This document shows, piece by piece, positions 47,401 to 59,500 of a stretch of DNA of 64,000 nt. The DNA is from Anseranas semipalmata. Lineage: Eukaryota; Chordata; Aves; Anseriformes; Anseranatidae. The notes beneath the pieces are model-generated. The model was not told where the DNA came from. It did no database searches and saw nothing but the letters and a program-made list of their open reading frames with translations. Location: positions 110,786-174,785 of the forward strand of contig VXAA01000133.1 in NCBI GenBank assembly GCA_013399115.1, in the 5' to 3' direction. Within the stretch, counting starts at the first letter, position 1. The number at the start of each line of letters is the position of its first letter. A program made the translations under genes and the position numbers.

Positions 47401-50400
47401 TAGAATAGATCTTCACTGGAAGACAAAGATAGCAGCAGTCTTTCTCACTTGTAAACGAGATACTTTAGTGTTTCCATAGCATTGTTTTATAGCCTGATTC
47501 CATATTAACATTGAAGTCAGATAACTGTACAGAAGAGTTAAAAAAAACCCTTTCATCCAGATAAATTAAGCCCATTAAAACAGAACGTGGTAAATTCAAT
47601 TCACTTTACTGGCATTGGTCAAAGAAGTTAAGAATAAGTCTGATGGGACTGATGTGATCACTTGCTGTCACAACAGAGCACTTCAAATTCATTACCACTC
47701 AGCCGAAGACTATGAATTGAGGTGGCTTATGCAAGCCTAATTTAGTTTGATTTGCAAAGCCTAAAGCAGTTCATATGATCAAATCAGACCTAAACTGAAA
47801 TGTTGATACCCTCCAGCAGAATGCCTATTTTCTGCAACACTACAGGAAATAATCACATCAGCACAGCTAAGTTTTAAGCATGGAAGCAGTTCCACTGAGC
47901 CAATGGAACTACTGACAAAGAAATCAGCTCCAGATTACGATACCTAAATGCAAATACTTAAATGCATCTAGCTGCAGATGCGTGAACTATCCAAACCGCT
48001 CTTCCACAGTAAAAAGAGATCTAGACAGTACAGTCAGTGAGCCTAGATGGATTTAGCCCACCTTGAGAGACACCCAGTAGCAGATGAACCGAACCTTTCC
48101 TCCAGACTCCATTGCCTAGATCCCTTCTGACTTCAGTGCAAGCTTAGACACCTAGCTCCTCTGACGAAACCTAAATTTAGATGTCTTCATCTGGAGCTGA
48201 ATTCCACCCGTAATAAGCTTAAAGTTAATCATGTATTAAAGTAAGTTGCTCAACCAAGGTCTCAATCAATACCATTTTAGTCAGCACAAGTTTCAACTAC
48301 TGAAAGTGAACTCTAACATGTTGATTTTCCCCCCAAAGAATTATAGACACATCTACCCATGGCAGAGCATTATATTATTGGAACAGGCTGCCCAGTGAAG
48401 TAGTTGAGTCACCATCCCTGGAGGTATTCAAAAGACAAGTAGATGTGGTGCTTAGGGACATGGTTTAGTGGTAGACTTGGCAGTGCTATGTTAACGGTTG
48501 GACTTGATGATCTTGGAGGTCTTTTCCAACCTAAGTGATTCTATGATTCTATGAATCTAAGTCCTGAAGAGCTGAGTGCAATAAATTCATGAGCACCTAA
48601 TGATACACTTAACTGCAGGACTGTGCTGGCAGCCCACTTTGAGGTCTGTATAAATAAAATGCAAAAGTAATGTTCCTCAACAAATGCACAGAAATACAAA
48701 TACAGATAAAGTTCTTCCACTCTATGGAAAGAAGTTTCTCAACCACAGTTTGCAAGACCACACACAATATCTGTGACAATTTCTTTTCAACAGGGGAGCA
48801 CAAAGTAATAAGAAAACTAGATTACTACAGTAGCATTGACCTGTTTGGGCTCTTCAAAGGTAGCTAGCAGATTACTGTAAATATTTAGGACATTACTACT
48901 TTTAACCCTACTAAAGGTATTTGCTTTAAATCTTACCACTCTCATTTTCACTAGTACTCAGCTATTCCTTTAGAAACATACACACAGATAGAGAAAACAC
49001 ATTCTTATCCATCTTGTAAAACCTGCAGAAGACAGGCGCTCTCAGAAGCACAGAAGACAGCACAGTGCTCTCATCCGAAGAATGTTGCTTAAGTTCACAC
49101 CATTAAAAGGGAGTCATCCGATTCCTACATATGTAGCTTCAGTCCTAATTTCCTAATCCACATGTATACATATATATATATACACACATACATATATATA
49201 TACACACACACATGCAGATATGCAAAAACATTTTTGTAACACTGATGAAAAGTAACTCCAGAACCAGTTTGAAAAATACCACAAGCCTAAGTATCATCAT
49301 TTATTATGGATAAAAATGTGAAATGTTAAACCTTTAAGACAAAAACTTGAAATAAAAATTAAGTGGTAATGATTTACTGTGTCCTAAAAGACAAACAGTA
49401 GCTACGACTTAAAGACTTACTAATCTATCTTCATAAAATTCTCCACTTGAAATGAATAAGCAAACTCTTAAACCACTGACTTATACGCACGAACCAGTAC
49501 CAGGGATCAACTTCACAGAGCAGAACACCAAAACATGAAAAGTCAGTTAGAAACATAAAAGCTTTTGTGAGAGGTACTGTCAAAAGCAGGTTCCGAACAG
49601 ACACCATTTTACAACCTTGGATACAAAGCCATTTCTGCGATCTTACTGACTAGTTTACTACGTGCCACACACAAACTTCAAAACACATTTCGTGTACAAG
49701 ATAATCACAGAGCACAATACATTCAGAATTATAATTTTAAATTATAACATCCTCCGTGACTGTATTCTTTGTTTACATTTTTGCTGTTGGGACTCACTAT
49801 TCTATCTACACCTTCCACATAACCCATCATTTCCATTGTCCTTAGAAGCAGATGACAAAAAGAAAAACACATTCTCCCTGTCTCTCCCTGGAAGTGACAA
49901 TAATCACCTCCTCTGGGCACTGACATACCTTTGACTACTTGACTTAGAATTTTCAAGTCTACAAAGCCAGAAAGCTAGTAGTGCAAAAACATGTCCCTAA
50001 AAAAAATGAAATACTTTGAAATAACAATGTAAATCAGTAGGTAGCCACTGAAACTCATCAACAGACAACTAGACAAGTCTACCTAGAAAGGTGGAAGAAA
50101 AGGGTAAGCGATACAGAAGAAACCGTTCTGGTGGCAAAGCACCCAGAAGAAAAAAAATCAAATTTCAAAATGCAGTTAGTTCTTATGGCTTTACAGCCCC
50201 AAGTCAAATATTCAGGCCTCTCTTAATGACAACTTGACCCTAACAAGCTACTCCAAGGAAGCAAGACAGAAGAATGCAAAAGAAAGCTGTAAGAAGTAGG
50301 AATCTGTGCATTCTTGTCAATCTAAACATTGGGAATCTCCTAGTAAAACCCAAAACTCAAACTTTTTTTTTTTTTTTTTCCAGAAATGTTTCTAATGTTA

Positions 50401-53400
50401 ACCAAAAGATAAATCTGATCAAAGAAGCTTCAGGAAAATAAACTACTGCAAGTGTTCTTGAGAAGTCCAGAAATAACAAAAGACTTCATACAGTATTCTT
50501 AAAAATAATGAAAAATTTATAATTTATGATTTATAAATAATGAAAATTTATTCTTAAAAATAATGAAACACAACTCTTCACCTAAAGAAAGAAGAGATGA
50601 TACATGCAGGAATCTGGACAACACAGAGAAAGTTTCCAATCTTCTAAGAAAAGCATGCATGCACTACTGTTGTTGAAACATACTGCAGTCTGGGGAACAT
50701 GATTTTATTCTCAAGGGAAATCAGTACACCTTGGTGGAGTTTTGGGTATTTGGCCATTAATAAGGAAAAGAACACACTGAATTAACAGATCCTACTCATG
50801 AGAGTTATTTCATTTCTCTCGCGTATCCGTGTACGTCTTCCCCGAGTGCTTTTGAGAGAGTGGGTGGACTGGAGTAGCACAGAAATCTTCATTTTGCAGA
50901 TGGGAACAGTAATAATCTGCCTTCCTGTGAATTGAATATCTTATGACACTTAAAGAACTGGCAATTCGTGCCCAGTATTTTACTGATAACACTGTCAATG
51001 AAGAGATTTAACCTTATTAAATGGTTCAACAGAACTTTTTGTTTTTGAGAAGCGTAAGATTCTGGCTTTGAATTGAAAGCCACTCAATCCTCATCACCTA
51101 CACTTGAACATTAAGATGCATCAAAATTTTCCTATCAAAACTTGGGAGAAAACTCCACATTCATTTTCCAAATCAACAATGAACTATTCAGACACACTAT
51201 AGACTTTTTGCCCTTTTAAAAGTTGTGCTATTAAGACAAAAGGTCCATTTCTTCAGGCCCGTGACTAGGTGAAGAGCAGAACATTGGATGGGTCATACAA
51301 AGGCTGTCTCTTACAAGTTCTTTTTCCACTACTCCCACTAAAATCATTAAGCTAGTCACTGTTTTTCTGGACCCAGAATTACATCATGCAACACATTTTG
51401 TTGTCTGATGACTAACTGCATTATGAGAAAGCAAGCAACAGATATTCACTGAATAAATTGTTTAGTTTAACACTCCAAGAGGAGCAGCAGAAGAATCCAG
51501 CACAAGACAGAAGAGAGCTTTCAGCAAGAACTAACAAATTCAGCAGACATGCCCAACCTACATGCTTGGTCTGCATTGTAAGAGGTATTTTTGCATGATA
51601 CCTAGAACTTTTAGAATTAGAAACATCTCCTACTTGCTAATGACAGCCATTCTAGGAGTCTTTGCTTATGGAGATTATACCACAATAAAAAGCTGTCAAA
51701 TTAACCTTCTAACAGTATTTTCTTGTGAATTCTGAACTACGACTTCGTATGTTTTTATAACACATATTTATGTCCCCTATTTTCACCCCAGCCAAAGCTC
51801 TTTTGCTCATCGCACAACGAAAACACTGGACAATGTAATAGATGGGGGAAGAGGAACACCTTCTGCCCCTTTCCCCCCATTTTGCTTGGACAGTAATGTA
51901 TAGAACAACTGAAAAATAAAACTACACGTGCCATGATACACAAAGCATTTTTATCAAATTGTTATCACTATAATGTATTATCTTCAGCATGAATTATCTT
52001 CACTCGATACCAAACATCACATGCACTTCAAGAAGCCTCATTTTTGGCATAAGACAGATCTTTGCTATAAAAAAGAAAAAGGAAAGAACATCTTCAAGGA
52101 TAGGAAAACATAATTTAGGAAGCCACAAGACTTACGAAGGAGCTCAACAAGAGGCCCTTTCCTATCTCACCGCCTTTTTTATCAAGACAAATCCCAAGTT
52201 CTCTAGTTCAGTTCTAGTATTTATTTTGGCTCTTCTTCACGTGCTTCTTAACAATTATAGTTGTGCCTGCTTTTCTAGGGACACTTCAGAGGAGAGAAGG
52301 ATGGACTCTAACTGTAGGTCTGTCAGTATAAGAAGCGCCCAAATTAGCAAAACAAACAAAATTAGTGTGGGCATAAATATTTGAAGCCCTTTGATTAACC
52401 AAAAGTGTTATGGTAATTTAAAATCACAGCTACTTGTAAACTGTATTAAAAGATGGGTAATAGGTAAATCAGTTATCAAGTCTACATATTTCAGCTTTTC
52501 ATTTTGCAAATGGACTTCATTCTGTATTTCATTAAAGGCTCCAGTCAAGTCAGCCATTTGGAAGGATAAGGCACAGAAAACCAATAACACTTCAAATAAT
52601 CCTTAAGACACGTTTTTCCAGTACTTATTTTCCCCTCTGTCACAGGATAAGAAAACTTGCCAACGTGAATGAGAAAAGCTACGGAGGTGCTGCATTAGGA
52701 ATGGCAGGCCCATGAGACTCAGTCTGTCATCATACTACATCTCTCTACCGTTAATTCCTCTAACACCACAGAACATTAGATTAAAATTCTTCAACATTTA
52801 GTGACAGCCATGGTAGAAAAAGGGACTTAGCTAAGCATTACAAAAGGCAGGGGGGGACCTCAAAGCAACACCTCTGGATTTTGACAAAGAAGAAAAAATA
52901 GTGCTGGATAACAAGTACATCGCTTGTTTTGAGGTAACTGCCTACACATATATCCTTTTTTCATAATCAGTGCAATGCAACTTACCTTCCTTTCACAATG
53001 GGAAAGCTACCTTAATCAGGCACCCCAAAGTAAAGCACCAGCACATTGAAAAAGCTACCGGCATGTGTCAAAGCCCTTTGCTATATTCAGGCATAGAAAC
53101 CTCTGATATAGAGTACTCAAAAATCCAAGTCAAACGAGTGAAGTTATTAATATACCGTAAATGGAGATTTTCAAATTGCCTTAGAATTTGTAAAAATGGG
53201 ACAGTAACTGGATGTTGTACGCTGTGTCATTTATGTTCAATATATCTCAGCTTCTGGAAATATAATTATTTGAACTTTCAACTGCTTTCACAAAACACAC
53301 CTGAAGAAAGAAAAATCACCTCTCTTCCCTATACAAGTATTTTTGCGGGATACTTTCTCAGTACAACACAAAGTTTTAAGAAAGTGCCTTCATAATTTAT

Positions 53401-53827
53401 GTGTTTGTATAGAATTTTAGAAGACTATTTCTGCTAGTTGCAACAGTATCAGTGTAAAAACACTTTGCTAGAGCATAACTTATTTGAGTAGCCTTATGTA
53501 TTTTAGATTTTATACGTTACAGCAAACGATGAATTTCTAAGTAATAATTAGCATACAGAACAGAAAACAAAAAAAGCCTTTGTAATGTTGTTTTATATAG
53601 AAGTTGGTACAAATGCTGAGAGCACTAGATAGATATTTGCTGAAAACCATGAAGTTAGAGATATTACAAAGAACAAGCATAATTCAATTTCTCCATTACT
53701 ATCTGAATAAAACACACTATTTAGCTACATACAGTTCCAGAGAGGACATCATGAGGGCAGCAGTTGAGAAGGTGACTCTTGCACACTCTGTCATCACTGA
53801 ATTTGATTCTCTGGCGGGTCGTGTCAC
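29280..53827 (-). CDS. LUC7L2: LUC7L2, U1 snRNP-associated splicing factor (exons 2-10; 5' end outside window)
   Basis: Nine exons totalling 1136 nt join in frame. With a first exon of about 61 nt beyond the window the protein would be about 398 residues, against 392 in human LUC7L2. The order is: Luc7 N-terminal part with the CCCH-type finger ([18 protein letters not shown], then GECLKVHD), a long coiled coil ([35 protein letters not shown]), a C2H2 finger ([19 protein letters not shown], then [11 protein letters not shown]), a Glu/Arg/Lys helix, and an Arg/Ser-rich tail ending [10 protein letters not shown]. Tail and coiled-coil wording match LUC7L2 better than LUC7L or LUC7L3. Luc7 proteins bind U1 snRNP in the nucleus and tune 5' splice-site choice. 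LUC7L2 loss in humans is linked to myeloid neoplasia. No frameshift or stop was seen. Exon 1 should lie right of 64000. Confidence 0.96.
29473..35323 (-). other. LUC7L2: LUC7L2 intron 9
   Basis: A 5.85-kb AT-rich intron. A minus-strand 67-codon ORF at 32720-32923 has unusually protein-like sequence but no identified family. No repeat family was recognised. Confidence 0.85.
35324..35518 (-). CDS. LUC7L2: LUC7L2, exon 9 (RS domain)
   Basis: A 195-bp exon coding the main Arg/Ser block, with [20 protein letters not shown] and many SR/RS dipeptides. It is locally GC-rich against an AT-rich intron background. The acceptor is TGTTCTAG, with a second in-frame AG six bases inside (CTAG before 35512). 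Confidence 0.95.
35519..36394 (-). other. LUC7L2: LUC7L2 intron 8
   Basis: An 876-bp intron with plain AT-rich content. Confidence 0.85.
36395..36424 (-). CDS. LUC7L2: LUC7L2, micro-exon (exon 8)
   Basis: Only 30 bp, between acceptor TTTGTTTCAG and donor AAAAG|GTATAC. It encodes (R)SRSHSKHTK(R), matching the RSRSHSKNPKR segment of mammalian LUC7L2. It is too short for ORF finding and was placed by phase (2 to 2) and homology. Confidence 0.92.
36620..36620. other. Ambiguous base N
   Basis: A single undetermined base in LUC7L2 intron 7, with no effect on coding sequence. Confidence 0.99.
37175..37192. repeat. (TA)n microsatellite
   Basis: About nine TA units in LUC7L2 intron 7, about 30 bp downstream of the exon 7 donor in transcript direction. 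Confidence 0.9.
37225..37316 (-). CDS. LUC7L2: LUC7L2, exon 7
   Basis: A 92-bp exon with acceptor TTTTAG and donor AGAAG|GTAGAG. It encodes the Glu/Arg helix beginning [20 protein letters not shown] and ending EKLR. Confidence 0.95.
37317..39509 (-). other. LUC7L2: LUC7L2 intron 6
   Basis: A 2.2-kb AT-rich intron. A small (AC)n run sits near 39478-39490, close to the exon 6 donor. Nothing else was recognised. Confidence 0.85.
39510..39686 (-). CDS. LUC7L2: LUC7L2, exon 6 (C2H2 zinc finger)
   Basis: The exon holds 59 codons, phase 0 at both ends. It contains the second Luc7 finger: VCEVC, then [11 protein letters not shown], followed by [11 protein letters not shown]. The acceptor is TTTCCTAG and the donor CTCAGG|GTAAAT. 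Confidence 0.97.
39687..40773 (-). other. LUC7L2: LUC7L2 intron 5
   Basis: A 1.1-kb intron. Short poly-A next to the exon 6 acceptor serves as its pyrimidine tract on the minus strand. No other feature seen. Confidence 0.85.
40774..40917 (-). CDS. LUC7L2: LUC7L2, exon 5 (coiled coil)
   Basis: The exon holds 48 codons, phase 0-0. It encodes [20 protein letters not shown] and then [20 protein letters not shown]. The donor is GAA|GTAAGT. Confidence 0.97.
40918..41556 (-). other. LUC7L2: LUC7L2 intron 4
   Basis: A 0.64-kb intron with a T-run plus (TA)n tract at about 41398-41425. Confidence 0.85.
41398..41425. repeat. T-run and (TA)n low-complexity tract
   Basis: Ten T bases followed by about six TA units in LUC7L2 intron 4. 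Confidence 0.85.
41557..41667 (-). CDS. LUC7L2: LUC7L2, exon 4
   Basis: The exon holds 37 codons, phase 0-0. It encodes [20 protein letters not shown] and then [17 protein letters not shown]. The acceptor is TGTTTTAG and the donor CTAAG|GTAAGC. Confidence 0.97.
41668..42940 (-). other. LUC7L2: LUC7L2 intron 3
   Basis: A 1.3-kb intron containing an antisense CR1 copy. Confidence 0.85.
41885..42292 (+). mobile_element. CR1 LINE 3' end, antisense in LUC7L2
   Basis: Shows TCAGCCTGGAGAAGAGGAG near the start, AGGTTCTTCACCGAGAGGGT and the 3' end TTGGGATATTCTATGATTCT. Opposite strand to the host gene. ORFs within it are element remnants. Confidence 0.93.
42941..43039 (-). CDS. LUC7L2: LUC7L2, exon 3
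   Basis: The exon holds 33 codons, phase 0-0. It encodes [20 protein letters not shown] and then [13 protein letters not shown], including the Cys and His that finish the first finger. The acceptor is TCTTTTCAG and the donor CTTGAT|GTATGT. Confidence 0.97.
48374..48554 (+). mobile_element. CR1 LINE 3' fragment, antisense in LUC7L2
   Basis: Starts near GGAACAGGCTGCCCAG and ends GATTCTATGATTCTATGA, the CR1 3' terminus. Only about 180 bp remain. Confidence 0.92.
49162..49213. repeat. Compound (TA)n/(CA)n microsatellite
   Basis: Alternating TATATA and CACACA blocks over about 50 bp in LUC7L2 intron 2. Confidence 0.92.
50493..50570. repeat. Local imperfect duplication
   Basis: The phrase TTCTTAAAAATAATGAAA occurs twice about 56 bp apart, separated by AT-rich near-palindromic sequence. 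Confidence 0.75.
53733..53827 (-). CDS. LUC7L2: LUC7L2, exon 2 (first zinc finger)
   Basis: A 95-bp exon entering in phase 1. It encodes (G)[20 protein letters not shown] and then [11 protein letters not shown]. The acceptor is TCTATATTGCAG and the donor GGAACT|GTATGT. The plus-strand ORF at 53604-53909 across this exon is an antisense shadow. Confidence 0.96.
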
Positions 53828-56023
53828 CTGCAATATAGAAATCAACACATTCCAGGTCAGAAATCTGGAGAAGCCAGACATATTCCGCAAGTTACATGCA
53901 AAGCTTTAACACTACCCTGTCACATAGTGTAGGACTATGAAAACTAGAACTTAAAACGCTGTATGCTTCTTTGCCAAATAAAACCAAAACCGTATTTTAA
54001 TGCTCTACAATGCTATTTAAAAATCCTCTCATACTTCCCCTTCAAAAATGCAGCGTGAGAAATGCTTGAAACCAGAAAGACAGTATTAGCTTAAAAACAC
54101 TTTGCTACAACAGCATTTGTTAAATGAGCTATATAATGCTCTATTCAGATTTTGCATGAAATAGTAATGTATTTGTATACAACAATTAGCAAATAAAATC
54201 AGCCTCATAAACAAAATGATACACAGTGAGTCTTCACTGAATCCCACCTGATACTCATTTTATTGTTTTGCTCTTTGAAGCAAAGCACCCTCTTACTTCT
54301 GATGGGAGTAGCATAAAGAGTTGGCAGAAGAATGAATTTAAATGCTTACAAACCTGTAAAAAGTCAGTCAAACATATGGACTTAGCCTACATGCAAAATT
54401 ATTTTACAGATGTTTGTATATAACTGTATCATAAGCCATGTTTTTTGTTTTTCTTCTCTACATGCTGTTTGTTGGGATGGGAACGTCTTAATTGCATCAT
54501 CATCATGGCAGGTTGTAGGTCCTGCATCAGCAGAAGCGTCAACCTGCCCATACACTGAGGTCCAATTGAAAGTTTAAATAACCCATCTGGGAGCAAGACC
54601 TCAAGTCTTCAGATCAAAGTAGCCAGCTGGTATTTTGGGGGTGAGGGAGAGAACGTGTTTTCTTTCAAGTCATAATGTAATTGTCACTTTCTGAGATTCA
54701 GGAGAGACTGCTGCTATGGCTCTCTTGCTGTTAAGACACAGGCATGATGAAACACCTTGATCTCCCTCAGTATTTCTCTATTTACTCATAAAAATTAACA
54801 ACTTGTTAAAATCTTTAATCATCGAAAACCTACTGGTGAATTACTGAAGCAAGGAGGGCTGCCAGGGGAAAAGAGACATATAATGAGTTCAGACAGCAAC
54901 CTTTTCCATTTCATCAAGTATCTTAAAGAGTGTGGATACATTTTGCAGTTTTTATGGCTTCAAGATTGGAAACACTGATAATTTTGAATCTATTGAACAA
55001 TTCAAGAAGCCCAACTCATTACTTGGGTAACTACAACAGAGGTGAATTAAAAAAACATATTCAAGCCTTTCTTACTGCTATGTAATCACATTTTTAAAAT
55101 ATCAGCTCTATGCATAGGATGATAATATATAACAGTTTCAGATGGGCCAAGTTTCAGATTATTAAGCAAACAAGTTTCCAAGAACACCACACGCTTAATT
55201 TGCCTGCAGAATACAACAGTTAAACCCAGTAATCCACAGGCTGAAGACAGCTTCAAAGCAGTTCAACAATAGGTTTTCTAGAGGTAAAGCTTACCGTTCA
55301 GTGTTATTTATACTACTTAAAATTTAGAGCAATCCCTTAATAATCACGCCTGCTACTGCAGTAAAGAGTTTTGAGTTTTGTTTTGCTTTTTAGGGGGTGG
55401 ATCCATAGTTGTTTCTTTTGTTTAAACACATAACTGCGTTTGTTCCACATTCATTAACACATCTGAAAAGTTAGCGATAACTCACGGCTCGGCGAATGCG
55501 GGGCCTTTCTGACACTCCCTTGCAGATTGATGTAGGCAGGCAAAGATACATTGAACCTTTATAAATAAAACAAGGGGCCAGATTGTTCAGTTTGTATAGA
55601 ATAATAGACTCTGCCAGCAATTTTAACACAGCATCTAGAAATACACGTTGACTGTAAAGATTCTTCTATATAAAGACAAATGAACAAAATCAAGAAAAGT
55701 ATTAAAAAAAAAAAAAAAAAGACAGCTGATAGCCTAATAGCACTAACCTATCAGGAGTTAAGGAGTTATCAAGACTAGAAAATTGCTGAAAGACTTATGG
55801 TTCCTTAGGTAAAGTTGGAAAGAATTATTTTCCCAGGCGTTACCTCAACATCTAGAGGTCGTTTTCTTTGTACTTCTAACACAACTAGTGACTGACTCTG
55901 CAGCTGCAATACAGTCCTTTTTTCCTCTAAGGGGCTAGCATGATAATCACAGTTAGCAAACTGGGACAGGACAACATAGAAAAAAATGGTAGCAGGAACT
56001 GAACAAATGACAGCCTTAAGAAG

Positions 56024-56536
56024 GTGTTCCACACTTACATTTTAACTGACACAATCTTGCTGTATCGTGCCTTTGGTCAGGCACTTAAGAGTCTTTCAGA
56101 GAGGTTCCCATACACAGAACATCCAGATATTTACCTTTTCCTGTCTATGGATAGTGTTGTCATACATTCACATTTCTTTTTAATCTATGATGTTTCAAAA
56201 GGAAAGGTTTATCAAAAAGAAAAGGCGCTGCGTCCTATGTCCTACCAGCGACTGAATCCTGTGTCCCTCTTGGAGCTCATTCCAGAGTCTGACAGCCTCA
56301 GAAGAAAGTGCTTTTATTTCCTGATGAATTTTGTGGGCTCCAATACCCCTAAAGTAATGCAGCCATGTTGGCAAGGACAGAAGATGCACTCTGCCACAGA
56401 CCTACTGATGAATCATCTTGAGAAGGTGATGGCCTCTGGGGTCTACATGGGCTGCTGGGTGGGGGGAACAAAATCTACGGATCCACTCTACACGCGACAT
56501 TCAGCCTATTGCAAGAGACTTGTAGATGCCTTCTAA
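56024..56536 (+). other. Unexplained 170-codon ORF in LUC7L2 intron 1
   Basis: Open for 170 codons in an otherwise stop-rich AT background. Translation includes LNPVSLLELIPESDSLRRKC and a C-terminal half rich in Met, Cys and Gly. The minus strand also has a 64-codon frame with SSEAVRLWNELQEG. No family recognised. It could be a decayed repeat or retrocopy. Confidence 0.3.
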
Positions 56537-59500
56537 GATTTGAAACAACAGAGGCATGAACTTGACTGTTCCTCAACCAAGGGCTTCAGTGGTATGCTGG
56601 ATAGCCGAGACGGTACTTCCCTACATCAAACTGTACTTAAGTTGGTACACTCCTCACATGGCCAAACAATCAAGTGAATGCTAAAGAATCTTTATGACAA
56701 CTTAAAAAAGGCTTTATATATTCTGTAGAAAGAAAATAATACATCTGGGGACCAAATAGTCACAGTCATCTAAATTTTAGAAGTATCCTTAAACATCTAT
56801 AAAGAGGACACTATCACCAATATTTCAGATCTTATTACAAGTTCTATTTTAATAGGTAAATCATTACATTAACTCAGAATAGAAACTTATTTAAGCCCGC
56901 CTCTAAAGAACAGCAGAGTATTCAACTGCTTGATCTTTAGGACTCACGCTCATTAAAGAAATCAAAGGAGGCAACATCCATTACTAGCAGCCATTCCAGT
57001 GTTTCCAATTAGATTTTCTCCATTAAAAAAAAAAAACAAAATCGTGATTGATAAAATTTAGATGGAAAAACAAAAAAAAATTTGATTTTTCCTCAAAAAG
57101 TAGCAGCTTTAGTTTTACTGAAAGTATCTGGCCCAAACCACATTTCTATAATGTATTACTTTTAGGATGAATGGAGGACTTTAAAACAGAATTGAAACTG
57201 TTCAAGGAAAAAAAAAAGCCAAACATCAAGGAAATTTCTACACTTGTACATCTCTTGAGATGTACAACACACTGGAGGCAAATATTATGGCACTGTATCT
57301 TAGAGATGACAGCATTAGTGTCAATTTTCTAAAGGAAGTTTTTTAGTTTGCATCAAGTATGTTGACTACAAAACTAACATCAATATTCATACAGCTGATT
57401 AAGGAACATCCAGACGTTACGATGACAATGTGCAGTTGTAACTACAACCCACTCTAACTCCCAAGTCTAACCTATTAACAAGCCCCTACAATGTCATTTC
57501 TGTTTGTGTATTTTAATTGCAAACTGGCAGAACGAGCATGTATGTACTGACAATGCTTAGCATTAACTGCATGTAACAATGATTTATTTGATCCAGCATT
57601 TCTTATTATTCTGATGTATCCTAACCTCCTACTAACACCAATCCCAGCACACTGGTGAGAATTACCATTTGGAATCCAAACGTAACCTCTAATTCTAAAC
57701 AAATAGTGCATTCCATGCAACGGCGACAACGTACATTTTCATGCTATCGACTTCCTGCATTAAGCTCTGTCAACTAAAACTGGTTAGGTTTTCACTCAAA
57801 TTTCTGAAGCACAAGTCCCACCATTTTGGCAAGGAACTCTCAAAGCTTTATTCACGAAGAGCTACTAGCTGGGTGGAATATCAGGTTAAAGACTGCATAT
57901 CAAATTTCATCAGCAAAGCAAGCCTTGTTTAACAAGTATTCAGCATCTTTGTTTAATTGAGGCTGATGCAGTCACAGAAGGTCCTGCTGCTGCTGCAGAC
58001 TGAATGGGCAGCTAATTCTGATTTATTGTCACTAATGCCGGACACATCTTTATCACAGCACGTTCAGAATAACACATTTCTAAGCAGGATTTCTTCTGTT
58101 TTGCAATATGACCGAATTAATACTTGTGAATGCTTAATGTAATGAAACCATTTTTTAGCTAACAAATTACAAGCGGAACAAATATAACAATGATATCCTA
58201 TGAGGAAAGAATGCGCCCATGTGCTTCTTCACGAGTGTCATTCCAAACAGCGTCCCAAATCCACCGTAAAAAAAAAAAAAAAAATCCTAAAATCCTTCAC
58301 TGTTCCCTTTATTTTTAATGGCTAAAGTACCAAGACTTTATTATGAAGCCAGTAAATATACACAATTCACTAAACATAAGCATAGCTCTTAAAGCCATTT
58401 AATCAATCCTAATTAACAAATAATCTTTTTATAAAGTGTTTGTGTTGCTACTGCTTTTGGATTTCTGAGTTGATACCAATTCCACATTTTGGGTAGGTTT
58501 TGCAGAAGTTCATGTATACAAGATATTTTTTCCTGCCTTTACTTTGCTGTTGATCCATGTCTGAAAGACGAGCTCTCAGAGGAGGCTCTTGGCTCCCCGA
58601 GCTGGCTCTCAGCCTGAAGCCACCCAAATGGCTAGCAGTCCCCCAGTAATGGGCAACAAGGTACTGAAACTGCATTCAAAAGCACGTGCTACCTTCCACC
58701 TCCAAGTGCAAAGCTCACAAACTGGAAAACAGAATCTACATACCCTTAAAATACCAACCTCAACCCTCTGCCCACCCTTAAGTACCTGGGGAACCCTTCA
58801 ATAATCCTGTATGGAAACAAAGAAATGCTTTGGAGTTGCATACGGATTGCCACAGGAGTAACTTCAACCACTACTCGAAATAATCTAACCAGTGTATCCA
58901 GAAGCAATGCATCACCACCTTTCCCTTTTGAACACAAGCGGGGACAGAATTTGTGACTGTTCAACATGGCTATTCAGTGTGTGTGGCTCTGACAGCTTGA
59001 CGCAGGACTGCTGCTCCCATTGAGGACAGCCCCAGAGTTAAACAGACCTCAGCACTGCAGGTCTTCTTAAGAGACTAAGTTTTAGGAAGGTGTTTGCACT
59101 CAAGAGTGACCCAAAAGCCACTATTTTCCCCTCCTTACGAAGAAGTTAGATTTGCACAAGCTCACCTATCACAGACACAGAAGGCTCCCTGTTAGTTGCC
59201 AATTTACATTTCGTGAAAGTTTACTCTTCAGTTCTCTTGGTAAGTTTCACGCTAAATTTACACAAGACAAATTCACAGAGAGGTTTGCAAAGTTCTTTGT
59301 GCAAAAATGTTTGCTGCACTTCTTGGTTTACAATATGTCCATCTGTCACAGTAACACAGCTTCAAGTTGCCCAGTAGTTTTATCCCATCCTAGCAAAGCA
59401 AAGCCCTTAACATTTCCCTCCCTGCTCCCAAAAGTGGAAATGAAATACAAAGATAGATTCTACTGAAGTGAAGGCACCACAGACAAATGTGAGCACAAAT

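Larger units (their letters stand above)
43040..53732 (-). other. LUC7L2: LUC7L2 intron 2
   Basis: A 10.7-kb AT-rich intron. It holds a CR1 remnant (48.4-48.55 kb), a TA/CA microsatellite (49.16-49.21 kb), a T-run (about 50362-50379) and a small local duplication (about 50493-50570). No other gene was recognised in either strand. Confidence 0.8.

Noticed and set aside
53604..53909. 101-codon plus-strand ORF
   Set aside because: Antisense shadow of LUC7L2 exon 2, whose minus-strand reading matches the family exactly.
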